Shown: positions 44,490 to 53,181 of the stretch, one piece after another
Position numbering within the stretch: the stretch's first letter is position 1
Layout of the letters: each line of letters opens with the position of its first letter
Assembly (NCBI GenBank): GCA_016713085.1
Contig: JADJPV010000001.1
Span: 1,385,001-1,449,000 of the forward strand
Direction of reading: 5' to 3'
Source: Chitinophagaceae bacterium
GTDB taxonomy: Bacteria > Bacteroidota > Bacteroidia > Chitinophagales > Chitinophagaceae
Length of the DNA: 64,000 bases
Program-made: the position numbers and the translations under genes
Notes under the pieces: model-generated
Databases searched by the model: none
Told to the model about the DNA's origin: nothing
The model's input: the letters and a program-made list of their open reading frames with translations, nothing else

Positions 44490-45398
44490 ATGAAAAAAAT
44501 AATTATCCTGTCACTTCTTGTTATTACTGTTGTTACCGGGTTTTCCCAGATTACAGTAAACCTTGTTATTGGCCCAACGCCGCCAGCTACTCTGTCAGAA
44601 TGGAGTTATCGTAAAGATGCTTTAACCTATCTTGTCAACTACAGGCAGGGTGCATTAAGACAGGTTAAAATAAAAACAGAAATAAAACTGGTTGATGGAA
44701 CTCCGGTAGCAACAACCAATCTTGCAACTGCCCGTGTAATTACTTTAGCAGATGGAAACAACCTGTTTTACTCTCCCGATGTAGTACCGCTTGAAGCAAT
44801 GATTTTCAACGGGAAATTTAAAACAACATTACAAGCAACAGGCAAGTTGCCATCAAACAGTTACCAGGTATGTGTAACATTAGTGAACCCTGTTGATTAT
44901 ACAGCTGTAAGCGAACAACGCTGCCGTAATTTTTACCTGGCTGCACTGCAGCTTCCAATTGCTATGATGCCCGCCAGCGAAACAGTATTGTCAACAGCAC
45001 AGGCACAAACAGCTATTACTTTCAGATGGACGCCAGTTTCACCAGCCCAATCAGCGCCTGTTGTTTATCATGTACAGGTGTTTCAGGTATTACAAGATCA
45101 AAAAACCATGCAGGCATTTCGAAGTAATCCACCAGTTTTAGATAAAGCAGTTACAGGAACAACACAATATATCTGGCAGCCGCAATTATCCATGTTGTCA
45201 TTCTCCCAATCAACCGACAGTTCAGCAAACAATACTGGGCTTACATTCATCTGGACAATCCGTGCTACTGATGCTGCAGGAAATCCATTAGGCGATGGAA
45301 GTATTAATGGAGATGGGAGAAGTGAACCGGCTATTTTCTTTGTAAGACCCCGTGGAGAAACTCCTGCCATTCAAAAAAGGAAAGGGAAGAAAGACTAA
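44490..45398 (+). CDS. TANFOR-like exported protein, small paralog
   Basis: 302 residues with signal peptide MKKIIILSLLVITVVTGFSQ. It mirrors the N-terminal half of the protein at 37808-39607: KLPSNSYQVCVTLVNP for the KEGSYSICAQFF region, ITFRWTPVSPAQSAPVVYHV for FRWTPVVPKPKDPVTYRLRV, then FRSNPPVLDK, FIWTIRATDAAGNPLGD and GRSEPAIFF. It lacks the Cys-rich module and ends in a short basic tail (IQKRKGKKD). It is the last gene of the cluster and may act as a companion subunit at the cell surface. Function unknown. Confidence 0.78.
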   Translation: MKKIIILSLLVITVVTGFSQITVNLVIGPTPPATLSEWSYRKDALTYLVNYRQGALRQVKIKTEIKLVDGTPVATTNLATARVITLADGNNLFYSPDVVPLEAMIFNGKFKTTLQATGKLPSNSYQVCVTLVNPVDYTAVSEQRCRNFYLAALQLPIAMMPASETVLSTAQAQTAITFRWTPVSPAQSAPVVYHVQVFQVLQDQKTMQAFRSNPPVLDKAVTGTTQYIWQPQLSMLSFSQSTDSSANNTGLTFIWTIRATDAAGNPLGDGSINGDGRSEPAIFFVRPRGETPAIQKRKGKKD

Positions 45399-45423
45399 GT
45401 TTTATTCTGCCGTTGTACTGCTT

Positions 45424-45431
45424 TACATTTG
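45424..45431 (+). promoter_or_regulatory. -7 box immediately upstream of recX
   Basis: TACATTTG matches TAnnTTTG and ends 5 bp before the recX ATG, so a transcript from it would have almost no leader. No TTG at the usual spacing. Confidence 0.4.
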
Positions 45432-45436
45432 ATGAA

Positions 45437-45898
45437 ATGTTTAAAAAATATCTCACCAAACAGGAAGCACTGCAAAAAGCAAAGCATTATTGTGCTTACC
45501 AGGAGCGTTGCCACAGTGAGGTAAAAGAAAAACTCTATGGCTTTGGTTTGTGGAAGAACGATGTGGAAGATCTGCTTTCAACTTTAATTGAGGAAGATTA
45601 TCTGAATGAAGAACGGTTTGCCATTCAATTTGCCGGTGGACGGTTCAGGATGAAACAGTGGGGCAGGGTAAAGATCAAATACGAACTGAAACAAAAAAAA
45701 GTAAGCGACTATCTCATTAAAAAAGCGCTGAAAGAAATTGATGAAGATGATTACCTGAAAACCCTGAAAAAACTGTTTGAACAAAAGAAGAAATTATTGT
45801 CAGCAGAAAAAAACATCTTCATCAAAAAAAGAAAACTCCAGGATTTTTTAATGCAGAAAGGATATGAACTGCAGCTGATTGCTGATTTGCTGAAATAA
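45437..45898 (+). CDS. recX: Regulatory protein RecX
   Basis: 153 residues from ATG 45437. It shows the RecX pattern of three-helix repeats: AKHYCAYQERCHSEVKEKL, LIEEDYLNEERFAIQFAGGR, RMKQWGRVKIKYELKQKKVS and KKALKEIDEDDYL. RecX inhibits RecA filament growth. It is far from recA (29634-30707), which is common in this phylum. It lies downstream of the surface cluster; the -7 box at 45424 may give it its own transcript. The start fits the family's length. Confidence 0.88.
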   Translation: MFKKYLTKQEALQKAKHYCAYQERCHSEVKEKLYGFGLWKNDVEDLLSTLIEEDYLNEERFAIQFAGGRFRMKQWGRVKIKYELKQKKVSDYLIKKALKEIDEDDYLKTLKKLFEQKKKLLSAEKNIFIKKRKLQDFLMQKGYELQLIADLLK

Positions 45899-45940
45899 TT
45901 TCACATTACTTTATTTAAATTTTTAAGTACTCTTGCAGGC

Positions 45941-46918
45941 ATGTCGTATAAATCCTTTTTCATTTTGCAGGTTGCTGTTATTTTGTGCAGCAGGCTGTAT
46001 GCGCAGGATTCATCAAGAGTGTACAGGAAAGAGATCAATATCATTACCGAAAACGACAACTACAATTTTACATTACACGACCGTTACTATTCCAATGGAT
46101 TCTTTCTCCGATATAACTGGCTGGCAAAAAAAGAAACCAATAAAAATGTGCTGAAAACCATCAACAGAACTGAGGCCGGGCAAATGATTTTCAACTCTTA
46201 TTATAACCGCCGCTCAGTAGAAAGGGTGTTACAAACAATGGACCGGCCATTTGCAGGATGGTTGTACGGCTCAATTGGTCAAACAAAAATATTCAGCAAT
46301 AAAGACGTATTGAAGTATGATGCTGTTGTTGGCATTCTTGGTCCCGCAGCTTTGGGGAAACAAGTTCAAACAGGCTACCATCGTATTTTTATGCTCTACT
46401 CTATTTACGGATGGGAATACCAGGTAAAAAATGAAATTGGTTTAAATGCATCTGTTCAGTATTACCGTTCACTTATAAAGAATAAACCGGGGCAGCCCTT
46501 CGCTGTTCATGCAGTTGGTAAGGCAATGCTGGGTAATACATTTACTAATGCATCAGCAGGGCTGCTTGTAAAATTTGGTAATACAGAACAGGAAGAAAAT
46601 AATTCTTACTGGAGCGGACGCTTGGGTCAGCTACAGAAAACATCCATTCATAAATTAGAAGCCTTTTTATTTTTAGAACCCATACTCATTGTACAGGCAT
46701 ACAATGCAACTGTTCAGGGCGGATTAATAAGATCAGACAAAGGGTTGTACATTTCAGAGCTGCACCCGTTCATCTATGTAATAAAAGGCGGTGCTGTGAT
46801 CTCCGGCAGACAAAGCGGACTTTCCATTACCTATACTCTCAAACAGAAAGAAGCAAAATCCATGATCGACAAAATGGAGGTTTATGGAGCCTTTGGAGTT
46901 TACTATCGTTTTCGCTGA
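45941..46918 (+). CDS. LpxR-like lipid A deacylase family protein (DUF2219)
   Basis: 325 residues with signal peptide (FILQVAVILCSRLYAQ). The N-terminal signature ITENDNYNFTLHDRYYSNGF / FLRYNW is that of the LpxR/DUF2219 outer-membrane barrel, with Asn/Asp residues of the active-site calcium region. RPFAGWLYGSIG and LGILGPAALGKQVQTGYHRI-type segments follow, and the last strand is GAFGVYYRFR. LpxR removes the 3'-acyloxyacyl chain from lipid A in some Proteobacteria; here the activity is inferred. TACTCTTG 5 bp before the ATG is a possible weak -7 box. Confidence 0.85.
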   Translation: MSYKSFFILQVAVILCSRLYAQDSSRVYRKEINIITENDNYNFTLHDRYYSNGFFLRYNWLAKKETNKNVLKTINRTEAGQMIFNSYYNRRSVERVLQTMDRPFAGWLYGSIGQTKIFSNKDVLKYDAVVGILGPAALGKQVQTGYHRIFMLYSIYGWEYQVKNEIGLNASVQYYRSLIKNKPGQPFAVHAVGKAMLGNTFTNASAGLLVKFGNTEQEENNSYWSGRLGQLQKTSIHKLEAFLFLEPILIVQAYNATVQGGLIRSDKGLYISELHPFIYVIKGGAVISGRQSGLSITYTLKQKEAKSMIDKMEVYGAFGVYYRFR

Positions 46919-46939
46919 AGTTTTTACGAACTTTACGAT

Positions 46940-47758
46940 ATGAGCCATCTTACATTCACCATCATCCAAACCAATCTGCATTGGGAAAATAAATCTGCCA
47001 ACCTGCAAATGCTGGAGCAGAAAATCAATTCCATTCAGCATCCCACACAAATTATTGTATTACCTGAAATGTTTAATACAGGTTTCAGCATGAAGCCGGA
47101 AACACTTGCTGAAGATATGAACGGACCAACCGTTGAGTGGATGAAACGGATTGCTGCTGAAAAAAAAGTAATCCTTACCGGAAGTGTAATAATAAAAGAA
47201 AAAGATCGCACTCCGTTGGAAAGCTCAGAAGGCGAGGCTTATTACAACCGTCTTATCTGGATGTTGCCGAATGGACAATATGGAGTGTATGATAAACGTC
47301 ACCGCTTTGCTTATGGTGGAGAAGACGATCATTTTTCTGCAGGAACAAAACGATTGATCGCTTCTGTTAACGGATGGAAAATTAATTTGCAGGTTTGTTA
47401 TGATCTGCGGTTTCCTGTTTGGGCAAGGCAGGGACCGGAAGAAGATCCTGAATATGATGTGCTCATTTATGTTGCCAACTGGCCCGAACGCAGGATTCAT
47501 GCATGGAAAACATTGCTTACTGCAAGGGCAATCGAAAATCAATGTTATGTAATAGGTGCCAACCGTACCGGTGATGATGGTAATCAAATTCATTACAGCG
47601 GTAACAGTATGGTTATTGATGCAATGGGAGATGTACTGTACGAAAAAACAAATGAAGAAGATATTCATACCATCACCCTTTCCAAAGAAAAACTGCAGGA
47701 TATCAGAAGCAAACTTCCTTTCTTAAAAGATGCAGATGATTTCAGTATCCTGCTCTAA
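46940..47758 (+). CDS. Nitrilase superfamily amidohydrolase (omega-amidase-like)
   Basis: 272 residues with the complete nitrilase triad: Glu in IIVLPEMFNTGFSM, Lys in QYGVYDKRHRFAYGGE and Cys in INLQVCYDLRFPVWARQ. NWPERRIHAWKTLLTARAIE and CYVIGANRTGDDG are typical of the YafV/Nit2 omega-amidase group, which hydrolyses alpha-ketoglutaramate and related compounds. Cytoplasmic. It is preceded 21 bp upstream by the LpxR-like gene and followed 14 bp later by nagA, so an operon is possible. Confidence 0.92.
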   Translation: MSHLTFTIIQTNLHWENKSANLQMLEQKINSIQHPTQIIVLPEMFNTGFSMKPETLAEDMNGPTVEWMKRIAAEKKVILTGSVIIKEKDRTPLESSEGEAYYNRLIWMLPNGQYGVYDKRHRFAYGGEDDHFSAGTKRLIASVNGWKINLQVCYDLRFPVWARQGPEEDPEYDVLIYVANWPERRIHAWKTLLTARAIENQCYVIGANRTGDDGNQIHYSGNSMVIDAMGDVLYEKTNEEDIHTITLSKEKLQDIRSKLPFLKDADDFSILL

Positions 47759-47772
47759 ACATATTTTAAAAA

Positions 47773-48891
47773 ATGCAGGCACTCCATAATGGATTTGTTT
47801 TTGACGGAACAACTTTCAGCAGCAACAAGGCAGTACTGATCAGTAATGAATTGATTGTTGATATAATACCTGAATCAGAAATCCCATCTTCTGCTAATCA
47901 ATTTGATTTAAACGGCAATTATCTTGTTCCTTCTTTTATAGATCTGCAATTGTATGGCGCTCATGGAAAATTGTTTTCGCAGGATTTAAGTTTTGAATCA
48001 TTGCAAGCAACGGATGATTATTGTATCAGCGGCGGATGCACCCGTTTCCTTATTACGATGGCTACCAATACCATTGAAAAGTTTTTGAAAGGGATTCAGG
48101 TTATTAAAGAGTTTCAGACAGAAAATAAAATTGGTTTGCTGGGTTTGCACATCGAAGGTCCGTATATCAATCCAATAAAGAGAGGCGCACATATTGAAGG
48201 CTGTGTGAAACAGCCAACAATTGATGAAATAAAATTACTTCTGGATAAAAGTGATGGTGTTTTGAAGATGATGACACTTGCGCCGGAACAATGCAGCGAT
48301 GAAGTAATTCAATTCCTGCTTGATCATAATGTGCTTGTTTCAGCAGGACATAGTAATGCAACTTATCAGCAGGCAACAGATTCCTTTAATAAAGGAATCA
48401 CAGCTGTTACACATTTGTTCAATGCCATGTCACCTTTGCAAAGCCGTGAACCCGGAATGGTTGGTGCAGTGTATGATCATACAACAGTAAACAGCAGCAT
48501 TGTTTGTGATGGTGTACATACTGATTTCACTACTGTCCGCATCAGCAAAAAAATCATGAAGGAACGGTTGTTTTTAATAACTGATGCAGTTACAGAAACA
48601 ACTGAAGGAGAATACAAACATGTATTCAATGCCGACCGTTACACATTGCCCGATGGAACTTTATCAGGTTCAGCATTAACCATGATGCAGGCAGTCAACA
48701 ATTGTGTTGATAAGGTTGGGATTCCCTTTGAAGAAGCCCTTCGCATGGCTTCATTGTATCCTGCAAGGGTAGCCAGACTTGATGATCAGTTTGGAAAAAT
48801 TGAAAAGGGATACAAAGCTGATCTTGTTGTATTGTCAAAAGAAAGAGAAGTGAAAACTGTTTTCCGGGATGGGGAAATCCTTTCCAAATAG
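47773..48891 (+). CDS. nagA: N-acetylglucosamine-6-phosphate deacetylase
   Basis: 372 residues of the amidohydrolase superfamily. LLGLHIEGPYINPIKRGAH holds the metal-ligand Glu, SAGHSNATYQQ and AVTHLFNAMSPLQSREPG the metal-ligand His residues, ICDGVHTDFTTVRI the substrate His, and LITDAVTETTEGE the catalytic Asp. LQLYGAHG replaces the usual HxH of related families, normal for NagA. It deacetylates GlcNAc-6-P in amino-sugar catabolism or murein recycling. No nagB lies in the window. The stop directly abuts the stop of the convergent lipoprotein gene. Confidence 0.94.
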   Translation: MQALHNGFVFDGTTFSSNKAVLISNELIVDIIPESEIPSSANQFDLNGNYLVPSFIDLQLYGAHGKLFSQDLSFESLQATDDYCISGGCTRFLITMATNTIEKFLKGIQVIKEFQTENKIGLLGLHIEGPYINPIKRGAHIEGCVKQPTIDEIKLLLDKSDGVLKMMTLAPEQCSDEVIQFLLDHNVLVSAGHSNATYQQATDSFNKGITAVTHLFNAMSPLQSREPGMVGAVYDHTTVNSSIVCDGVHTDFTTVRISKKIMKERLFLITDAVTETTEGEYKHVFNADRYTLPDGTLSGSALTMMQAVNNCVDKVGIPFEEALRMASLYPARVARLDDQFGKIEKGYKADLVVLSKEREVKTVFRDGEILSK

Positions 48892-49233
48892 TTACTGCTT
48901 AGTTTTTTGAATAGAGATAATTTTATAAAAATAGCTGGGAGCTGAACAATAACAGGGTGCCCGTTCATCCGTTTTCTTCAAACAAATAATTACTGCTGTT
49001 GAATCTGTAAAGCTTGTTTTGTATGCAGACGGCAACTCTTCTTCCTTCAATTGAAGAGCAGACCAGCTTCCGGAACGGTTCTCGGCAAAATACCAGCCAA
49101 CACCATCAGCAGCATATGGGCCGCCCCAATAAATATGGCCTTGCTTACAAAAATCCGCTTCTGCCTCAGTGTTTCTTTTATTACAGGATAGAAAAGAAAG
49201 AATCACAACAAATAGTATTATCAGCTTTTTCAT
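48892..49233 (-). CDS. Small lipoprotein of unknown function
   Basis: 113 residues with lipobox (VILSFLSCNKRN) and a compact Cys-containing domain (EADFCKQGHIYWGGPYAADG, VGWYFAENRSGSW, ICLKKTDERAPCYCSAPSYF). Its five cysteines after the lipobox could make disulfides. No named family is recognised. It is 18 bp downstream of the S41 peptidase gene on the same strand and so probably in its operon. Confidence 0.75.
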   Translation of the reverse strand: MKKLIILFVVILSFLSCNKRNTEAEADFCKQGHIYWGGPYAADGVGWYFAENRSGSWSALQLKEEELPSAYKTSFTDSTAVIICLKKTDERAPCYCSAPSYFYKIISIQKTKQ

Positions 49234-49251
49234 AACAGTATGACACAGCCA

Positions 49252-50745
49252 TTATCCTTTCCGTTGCATGATCTGCTCCACTGCTTTTTCCATCTTCGGG
49301 TCTTTATTCAACCGAATGGTTTCTGCTTTAGGTCTTACTTCCAGGTCGGGCATTACGCCTGATCCGTTTTTAGGGAAATTCTTATTATTAACAATTCTGT
49401 ATAAGGGAAGCCTCACCCGTACATCTGTATTAGGCAAACTCATTTCAGGAATAAATACACCATTGTTTCCGTAATAACCGCCGCCTGTTTCTTCGCCAAT
49501 GATCATTACATTCTCCTGCCCTTTTACAGAAGCAGCAAATAAGGTAGTGGCCGAAAAGAATACCCGCCAGTAAGCAAGTACACCTTTCCTTCATATTTAT
49601 ATTTGCCCGGCTGATAGGTTTTTACCCTGAACAACCGGAAGGCATACATACTGTCGTTCACTTTTTTACTGAGGAAAAATAATCCCAGGTTATAAATAAA
49701 CCGTTTTGATATATGAGCATCGCTCCTGATTTTTCGATGCATTGCATAAATAGAATCAGCAAAAACAAAAGGCCTTTGATGAATTTGTTTTGTAAGAAAT
49801 AAAGATGTCTTGATTAATCCGCCGCCATTATTCCGCACATCAATGATCAGGTGCTCAATATTCTTTTTATGCAACTCCCTGAAACTTTTTTTCAGGAACT
49901 GCTTTTTTAAACCCGGACCAAAGCTGTTTAACCGCATAGTTGCATAAGTGCCGGATGAATCAATGGTAAAACTCCTGACTCCCTGTAACCTTCTTTGTCT
50001 TCTTGTAAATGTTTCGGGTGATGCGGGTGGAATCCTGTTTACAGTAAAAGGCCTTCTTCTTGCAGTATCTGTTGCCGGATCAAATACCGGAATTACTTTA
50101 TTCTTTATTTCTCCTTTTTGATCGAGATAGGTAACAGTGTAATTTTTCTTAATGCCAAAGCGATTATTATAGGAAGCATTAAAATTATTACTCAAATTCT
50201 GGTAGCTGAAATTTTCAGAATTGCCATCAATTGAAATCATCTGCAACATAGAATCAATGATCTGCTTTGCATTTAACTCATCAACAGCAAGTATTCTTGT
50301 GCCGGTTCTGAGAACAGAATCCCTTCTGTTCATATTGATTGTAACAACAAGTGTTGAATCATCGATGATCTTCATCCCCAACGGAAAGGTTTTGTTTCTC
50401 CTGCCTTCCTGGTATTGTTCGTACTTCCTTGAAGGCCGAACACTGGTATGTCCGCAACGGATCGGGAAAATAGTTTCAGAAATGATATTCCTGAATTCAA
50501 TTTCATTCATCGAATCTTTCAGCAATGTATAAGCCCGTTCAAAAGAAGCATTGATTTCTGTTTCATTGCTGTACCAGTATAAGGAAGGATGATTCAGCTT
50601 CAAGGTTTGCTCCATTACCTGCACATCTTCTTTCAGCTGCTGTGCGCTGTACTTCATCTGCGGCGTATAGCTGCTGTTCGATACTGAACAGGCAGTCATC
50701 AAACAAAAAGAGTATACTTAAAAAAAAGAGATAGAGGTTTTTCAT
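49252..50745 (-). CDS. S41 family peptidase, lipoprotein (two apparent frameshifts)
   Basis: About 497 residues if repaired. The N terminus is split: removing one base from the A5 run at 50705-50709 gives a lipoprotein signal ending LMTACSVSNSSYTPQ. The body has IRCGHTSVRPSRKY and HLIDVRNNGGG-like LIIDVRNNGGGLIKTSLFL. A second break at 49554-49557 (A4) falls in the catalytic-serine loop; adding a base gives YLLTGGYSFSATTLFAASV, then IIGEETGGGYYGNNG with the general-base Lys absent or replaced. S41 enzymes cut at C-terminal hydrophobic residues in the envelope. The broken frame would remove catalysis. Confidence 0.85.
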
Positions 50746-50756
50746 TGTTGCTGTTC

Positions 50757-51791
50757 CTATTTTCCAAATGCATTCCAGCCCTGGGCAGTCAGCTTGTGTT
50801 TATTGCCGCCCTTGGTAAGAATGTTTGCGCCTTCGCTTTCTTCGGTTACATAACCAATCACTCTTATACCAATCACATCTTTTACTTTATCATAATCTGC
50901 CTGTGAAATAGTAAACAGTAATTCATAATCTTCTCCGCCGCTTAATGCACAGGCAGTCGGGTCTAATTCTAATTTGTAAGCAAATTCTTTTGCATCCGGG
51001 TGAATGGGAAGTTTATCTTCATAAATCACTGCCCCAACTTCGCTTTGTTTGCAGATATGTAATACTTCACTGCTCAACCCGTCACTGATATCCATCATGG
51101 ATGTTGGTGTAATATTTTCTTTTTCAAAAAACTCAATGATATCTTTTCTAGCCTCAGGTTTTAGTAAACGACCAACGATATAATCTCTGTTCTCTAAGTC
51201 GGGTTGTACTCCCTTTGTTTCGAGGAATATTTTCTTTTCTCTTTCCAGTAACAGCAATCCTAAGTATGCTCCGCCTAAATAACCGGTTACACAAATCAAA
51301 TCACTCACTTTTGCTGTACTGCGTTTTACAAATTTATCCGGCGCTACTTCACCCAATGCTGTTACGCTGATCACAAATCCTTTTTGTGATGATGTTGTAT
51401 CGCCACCAATTAAATCAACTCCATATTCTTCACAGGCAACATACACACCATCATAAAATTCTTCCAGCGCTTCCACACTGAAACGGTTACTGATGGCAAT
51501 GCTCATTATGATCTGTGTAGGTGTAGCATTCATTGCATAGATATCGCTCACATTTACCACAACACTTTTATACCCCAGATGTTTGAGCGGAGTGTACATC
51601 AAATCAAAATGCACACCTTCTACCAGCAGATCAGTTGTGATCACTGTTTGTTTTCCAAAATGATCAATCACTGCTGCATCATCACCAACACCAAGAATAG
51701 TTGATGCATTCTGATGCTCAATATTTTTGGTCAAATGATCTATCAATCCAAATTCTCCGAGAGAGGAGATTTCTGTTCTTTCTTCAGACAT
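50757..51791 (-). CDS. thiL: Thiamine-phosphate kinase
   Basis: 344 residues. ThiL/PurM-like ATP and Mg2+ binding motifs are ILGVGDDAAVIDHFGKQTVI, TTDLLVEGVHFDLMYTPLKH, LGYKSVVVNVSDIYAMNATP, DLIGGDTTSSQKGFVISVTA and SMMDISDGLSSEVLHICK, with the C-terminal SGGEDYELLFTI. It makes thiamine diphosphate from the monophosphate. It is 12 bp downstream of no gene on its own side but lies 11 bp ahead of the S41 gene on the same strand, with a four-helix-bundle element just upstream of its start. Confidence 0.95.
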   Translation of the reverse strand: MSEERTEISSLGEFGLIDHLTKNIEHQNASTILGVGDDAAVIDHFGKQTVITTDLLVEGVHFDLMYTPLKHLGYKSVVVNVSDIYAMNATPTQIIMSIAISNRFSVEALEEFYDGVYVACEEYGVDLIGGDTTSSQKGFVISVTALGEVAPDKFVKRSTAKVSDLICVTGYLGGAYLGLLLLEREKKIFLETKGVQPDLENRDYIVGRLLKPEARKDIIEFFEKENITPTSMMDISDGLSSEVLHICKQSEVGAVIYEDKLPIHPDAKEFAYKLELDPTACALSGGEDYELLFTISQADYDKVKDVIGIRVIGYVTEESEGANILTKGGNKHKLTAQGWNAFGK

Positions 51792-51797
51792 GTTATA

Positions 51798-52246
51798 AAT
51801 GTTAGATGTTAGCTGTACGATGTACGCCCCTCTTTATCTTGAGGAAACAATCGAACTAACAATAATTTTTAATAAAGTTTCTCCTTCGTTATAAAGCTCT
51901 TTTATTTCAGTTTCAAAATCCATGTTAAATTCCTGTAACAGTTCAAGGAAAAACAAACTCTCATCTAATTCTTCCTCTACTATTTTCAGTTTATTAATAA
52001 AATCAGGTTTCGATTTTGCTCTTCTTGATGCTCTGTAATTTGCGCCAACCGAACTCGATGAACGGATAATCTGACCTTTATACACTCTGTTAATTGCGTT
52101 GTCAGGTAGTTTTTGTGTCAGCCTTGCTACATTAATAGCAAACATTTTTGTTCGCCTTTTCATTTCTTCTGAATCCATCTGTCGGCAAATTATGATGTTT
52201 CCAAAATTACATACTGTCGTACATCTAACACCGTACATCGTACATT
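51798..52246 (-). mobile_element. Inverted-repeat element carrying a four-helix-bundle gene (copy 2)
   Basis: Arms at 51798-51826 and 52218-52246 are inverted copies matching at 22 of 29 positions without gaps. Both are built from the words gttagat and gtacgat, in different order: gttag-gttag-gtacg-gtacg on the left, gtacg-gtacg-gttag-gtacg on the right arm's reverse complement. One gene (51834-52178) lies between. The left arm starts 7 bp from the thiL ATG and the right arm runs into the stop codon of the inositol monophosphatase gene, the same geometry as copy 1 at 13034-13568. No transposase. Confidence 0.58.
51834..52178 (-). CDS. Four-helix-bundle protein (S23/IVP-like, second branch)
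   Basis: 114 residues from ATG 52178 (MDSEEMKRRTKMFAINVARL); the open frame to 52238 runs into the repeat arm. The family pattern is VYKGQIIRSSSSVGANYRAS, RRAKSKPDFINKLKIVEEEL and DESLFFLELLQEFNM. It differs clearly from the copy at 13119-13478, so the two are not a recent duplication. Function unknown; relatives are found in 23S rRNA intervening sequences and beside diversity-generating retroelements, neither of which is here. Confidence 0.86.
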   Translation of the reverse strand: MDSEEMKRRTKMFAINVARLTQKLPDNAINRVYKGQIIRSSSSVGANYRASRRAKSKPDFINKLKIVEEELDESLFFLELLQEFNMDFETEIKELYNEGETLLKIIVSSIVSSR

Positions 52247-53027
52247 ACTCCAGCGTTTTTCTGTTATTAACGATATCCAGCAAATTCTGATGAATTTTTC
52301 CATTTGTTGCAACCAGGTGCGGTTGATACGGTGAATAATAAGTTCCTTCAAAATCAGTGATGGTTCCACCTGCTTCTTCTACCATTAAAAATCCGGCAGC
52401 GCTGTCCCATGCCTGCAGCTTGTGTTCATAAAATCCATCAAAGCGACCGGAAGCAACCCAGCAAAGATCAATGGCTGCACTTCCCAGTCTTCTTACCGGA
52501 ACTCCCTTACGGATAAACCGTTCAAACACTTCGAGAGGGCCATTCACTGCATCTAAATACGTGTAAGGAAAACCAGTAACCAAACAAGCCTTGATCAATT
52601 GATTCTGTTCACTTACACGAATCGGCTTATCATTCAGCGTTGCTCCTTTGCCACGTTCAGCAAAAAAAAATTCATTCATGAAAGGATTGTACACGGCACC
52701 CAAAATCATCTTGCCGTCTTTTTCAATACCAATACTTACACAGCAAATAGGAATACCGTTGGCATAATTCACTGTTCCGTCGATGGGGTCAATGATCCAT
52801 TTGTAATTGGAATCCTGGGGCAGTTCACCCGATTCTTCGCTCAAAATATAATGCTCGGGAAACTCTTTTCTGATTACTTCAAAGATGGCTTTTTCAGCGG
52901 CATGATCTGCTTCTGTTACCAGGTCGTTGATTCCCTGTTTGGTGTGCACTTCAAAATCCTTCTCAAAAAAATATTTCAGCTGTTCAGCTCCTGCCTTCGT
53001 GGCAGCTATCAGGGTTTGTTTAAGCAT
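52245..53027 (-). CDS. Inositol monophosphatase family protein
   Basis: 260 residues from ATG 53027 (MLKQTLIAATKAGAEQLKYF); upstream codons in the open frame derive from a G+C-rich repeat. Metal-site motifs are LVTEADHAAEKAIF, ILSEESGE, WIIDPIDGTVNYANGIPICC and QAWDSAAGFLMVEEAGGT. It is a Mg2+-dependent phosphatase of the IMPase/CysQ type; inositol phosphate, PAP or NADP could be substrates. The stop codon lies in an arm of the downstream element. A -7 box sits only 3 bp before the ATG. Confidence 0.92.
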   Translation of the reverse strand: MLKQTLIAATKAGAEQLKYFFEKDFEVHTKQGINDLVTEADHAAEKAIFEVIRKEFPEHYILSEESGELPQDSNYKWIIDPIDGTVNYANGIPICCVSIGIEKDGKMILGAVYNPFMNEFFFAERGKGATLNDKPIRVSEQNQLIKACLVTGFPYTYLDAVNGPLEVFERFIRKGVPVRRLGSAAIDLCWVASGRFDGFYEHKLQAWDSAAGFLMVEEAGGTITDFEGTYYSPYQPHLVATNGKIHQNLLDIVNNRKTLE

Positions 53028-53030
53028 GCG

Positions 53031-53038
53031 CAAAGATA
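53031..53038 (-). promoter_or_regulatory. -7 box directly before the inositol monophosphatase start
   Basis: Reads TATCTTTG on the minus strand, matching TAnnTTTG, and ends 3 bp before ATG 53027. The start point would fall at or within the start codon, implying a leaderless mRNA. Confidence 0.45.
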
Positions 53039-53059
53039 CAAGGATGCCTCCAACCCCCC

Positions 53060-53087
53060 GCCTGCCAAAGCAGTGAGGCGGGCAGGC
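53060..53087. repeat. G+C-rich inverted repeat
   Basis: A 7-bp inverted repeat (gcctgcc / ggcaggc) with a 14-nt loop, flanked by a C6 run. The composition is unlike the surroundings and resembles a dispersed intergenic repeat. It lies between the divergent IMPase and glycosyltransferase genes. Confidence 0.5.
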
Positions 53088-53181
53088 TAAATGGAAGCAA
53101 AACAAAACATCCCTGAATCTTACTTTATACGCTTAGTATCCTATTTTCGTGACTGATTGAAATCTGTTTTGCCCGATACTT

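Noticed and set aside
51792..51833. TPP riboswitch upstream of thiL
   Set aside because: The sequence upstream of thiL is a repeat arm built of gttagat/gtacgat words and lacks the conserved TPP-aptamer motifs such as CUGAGA.
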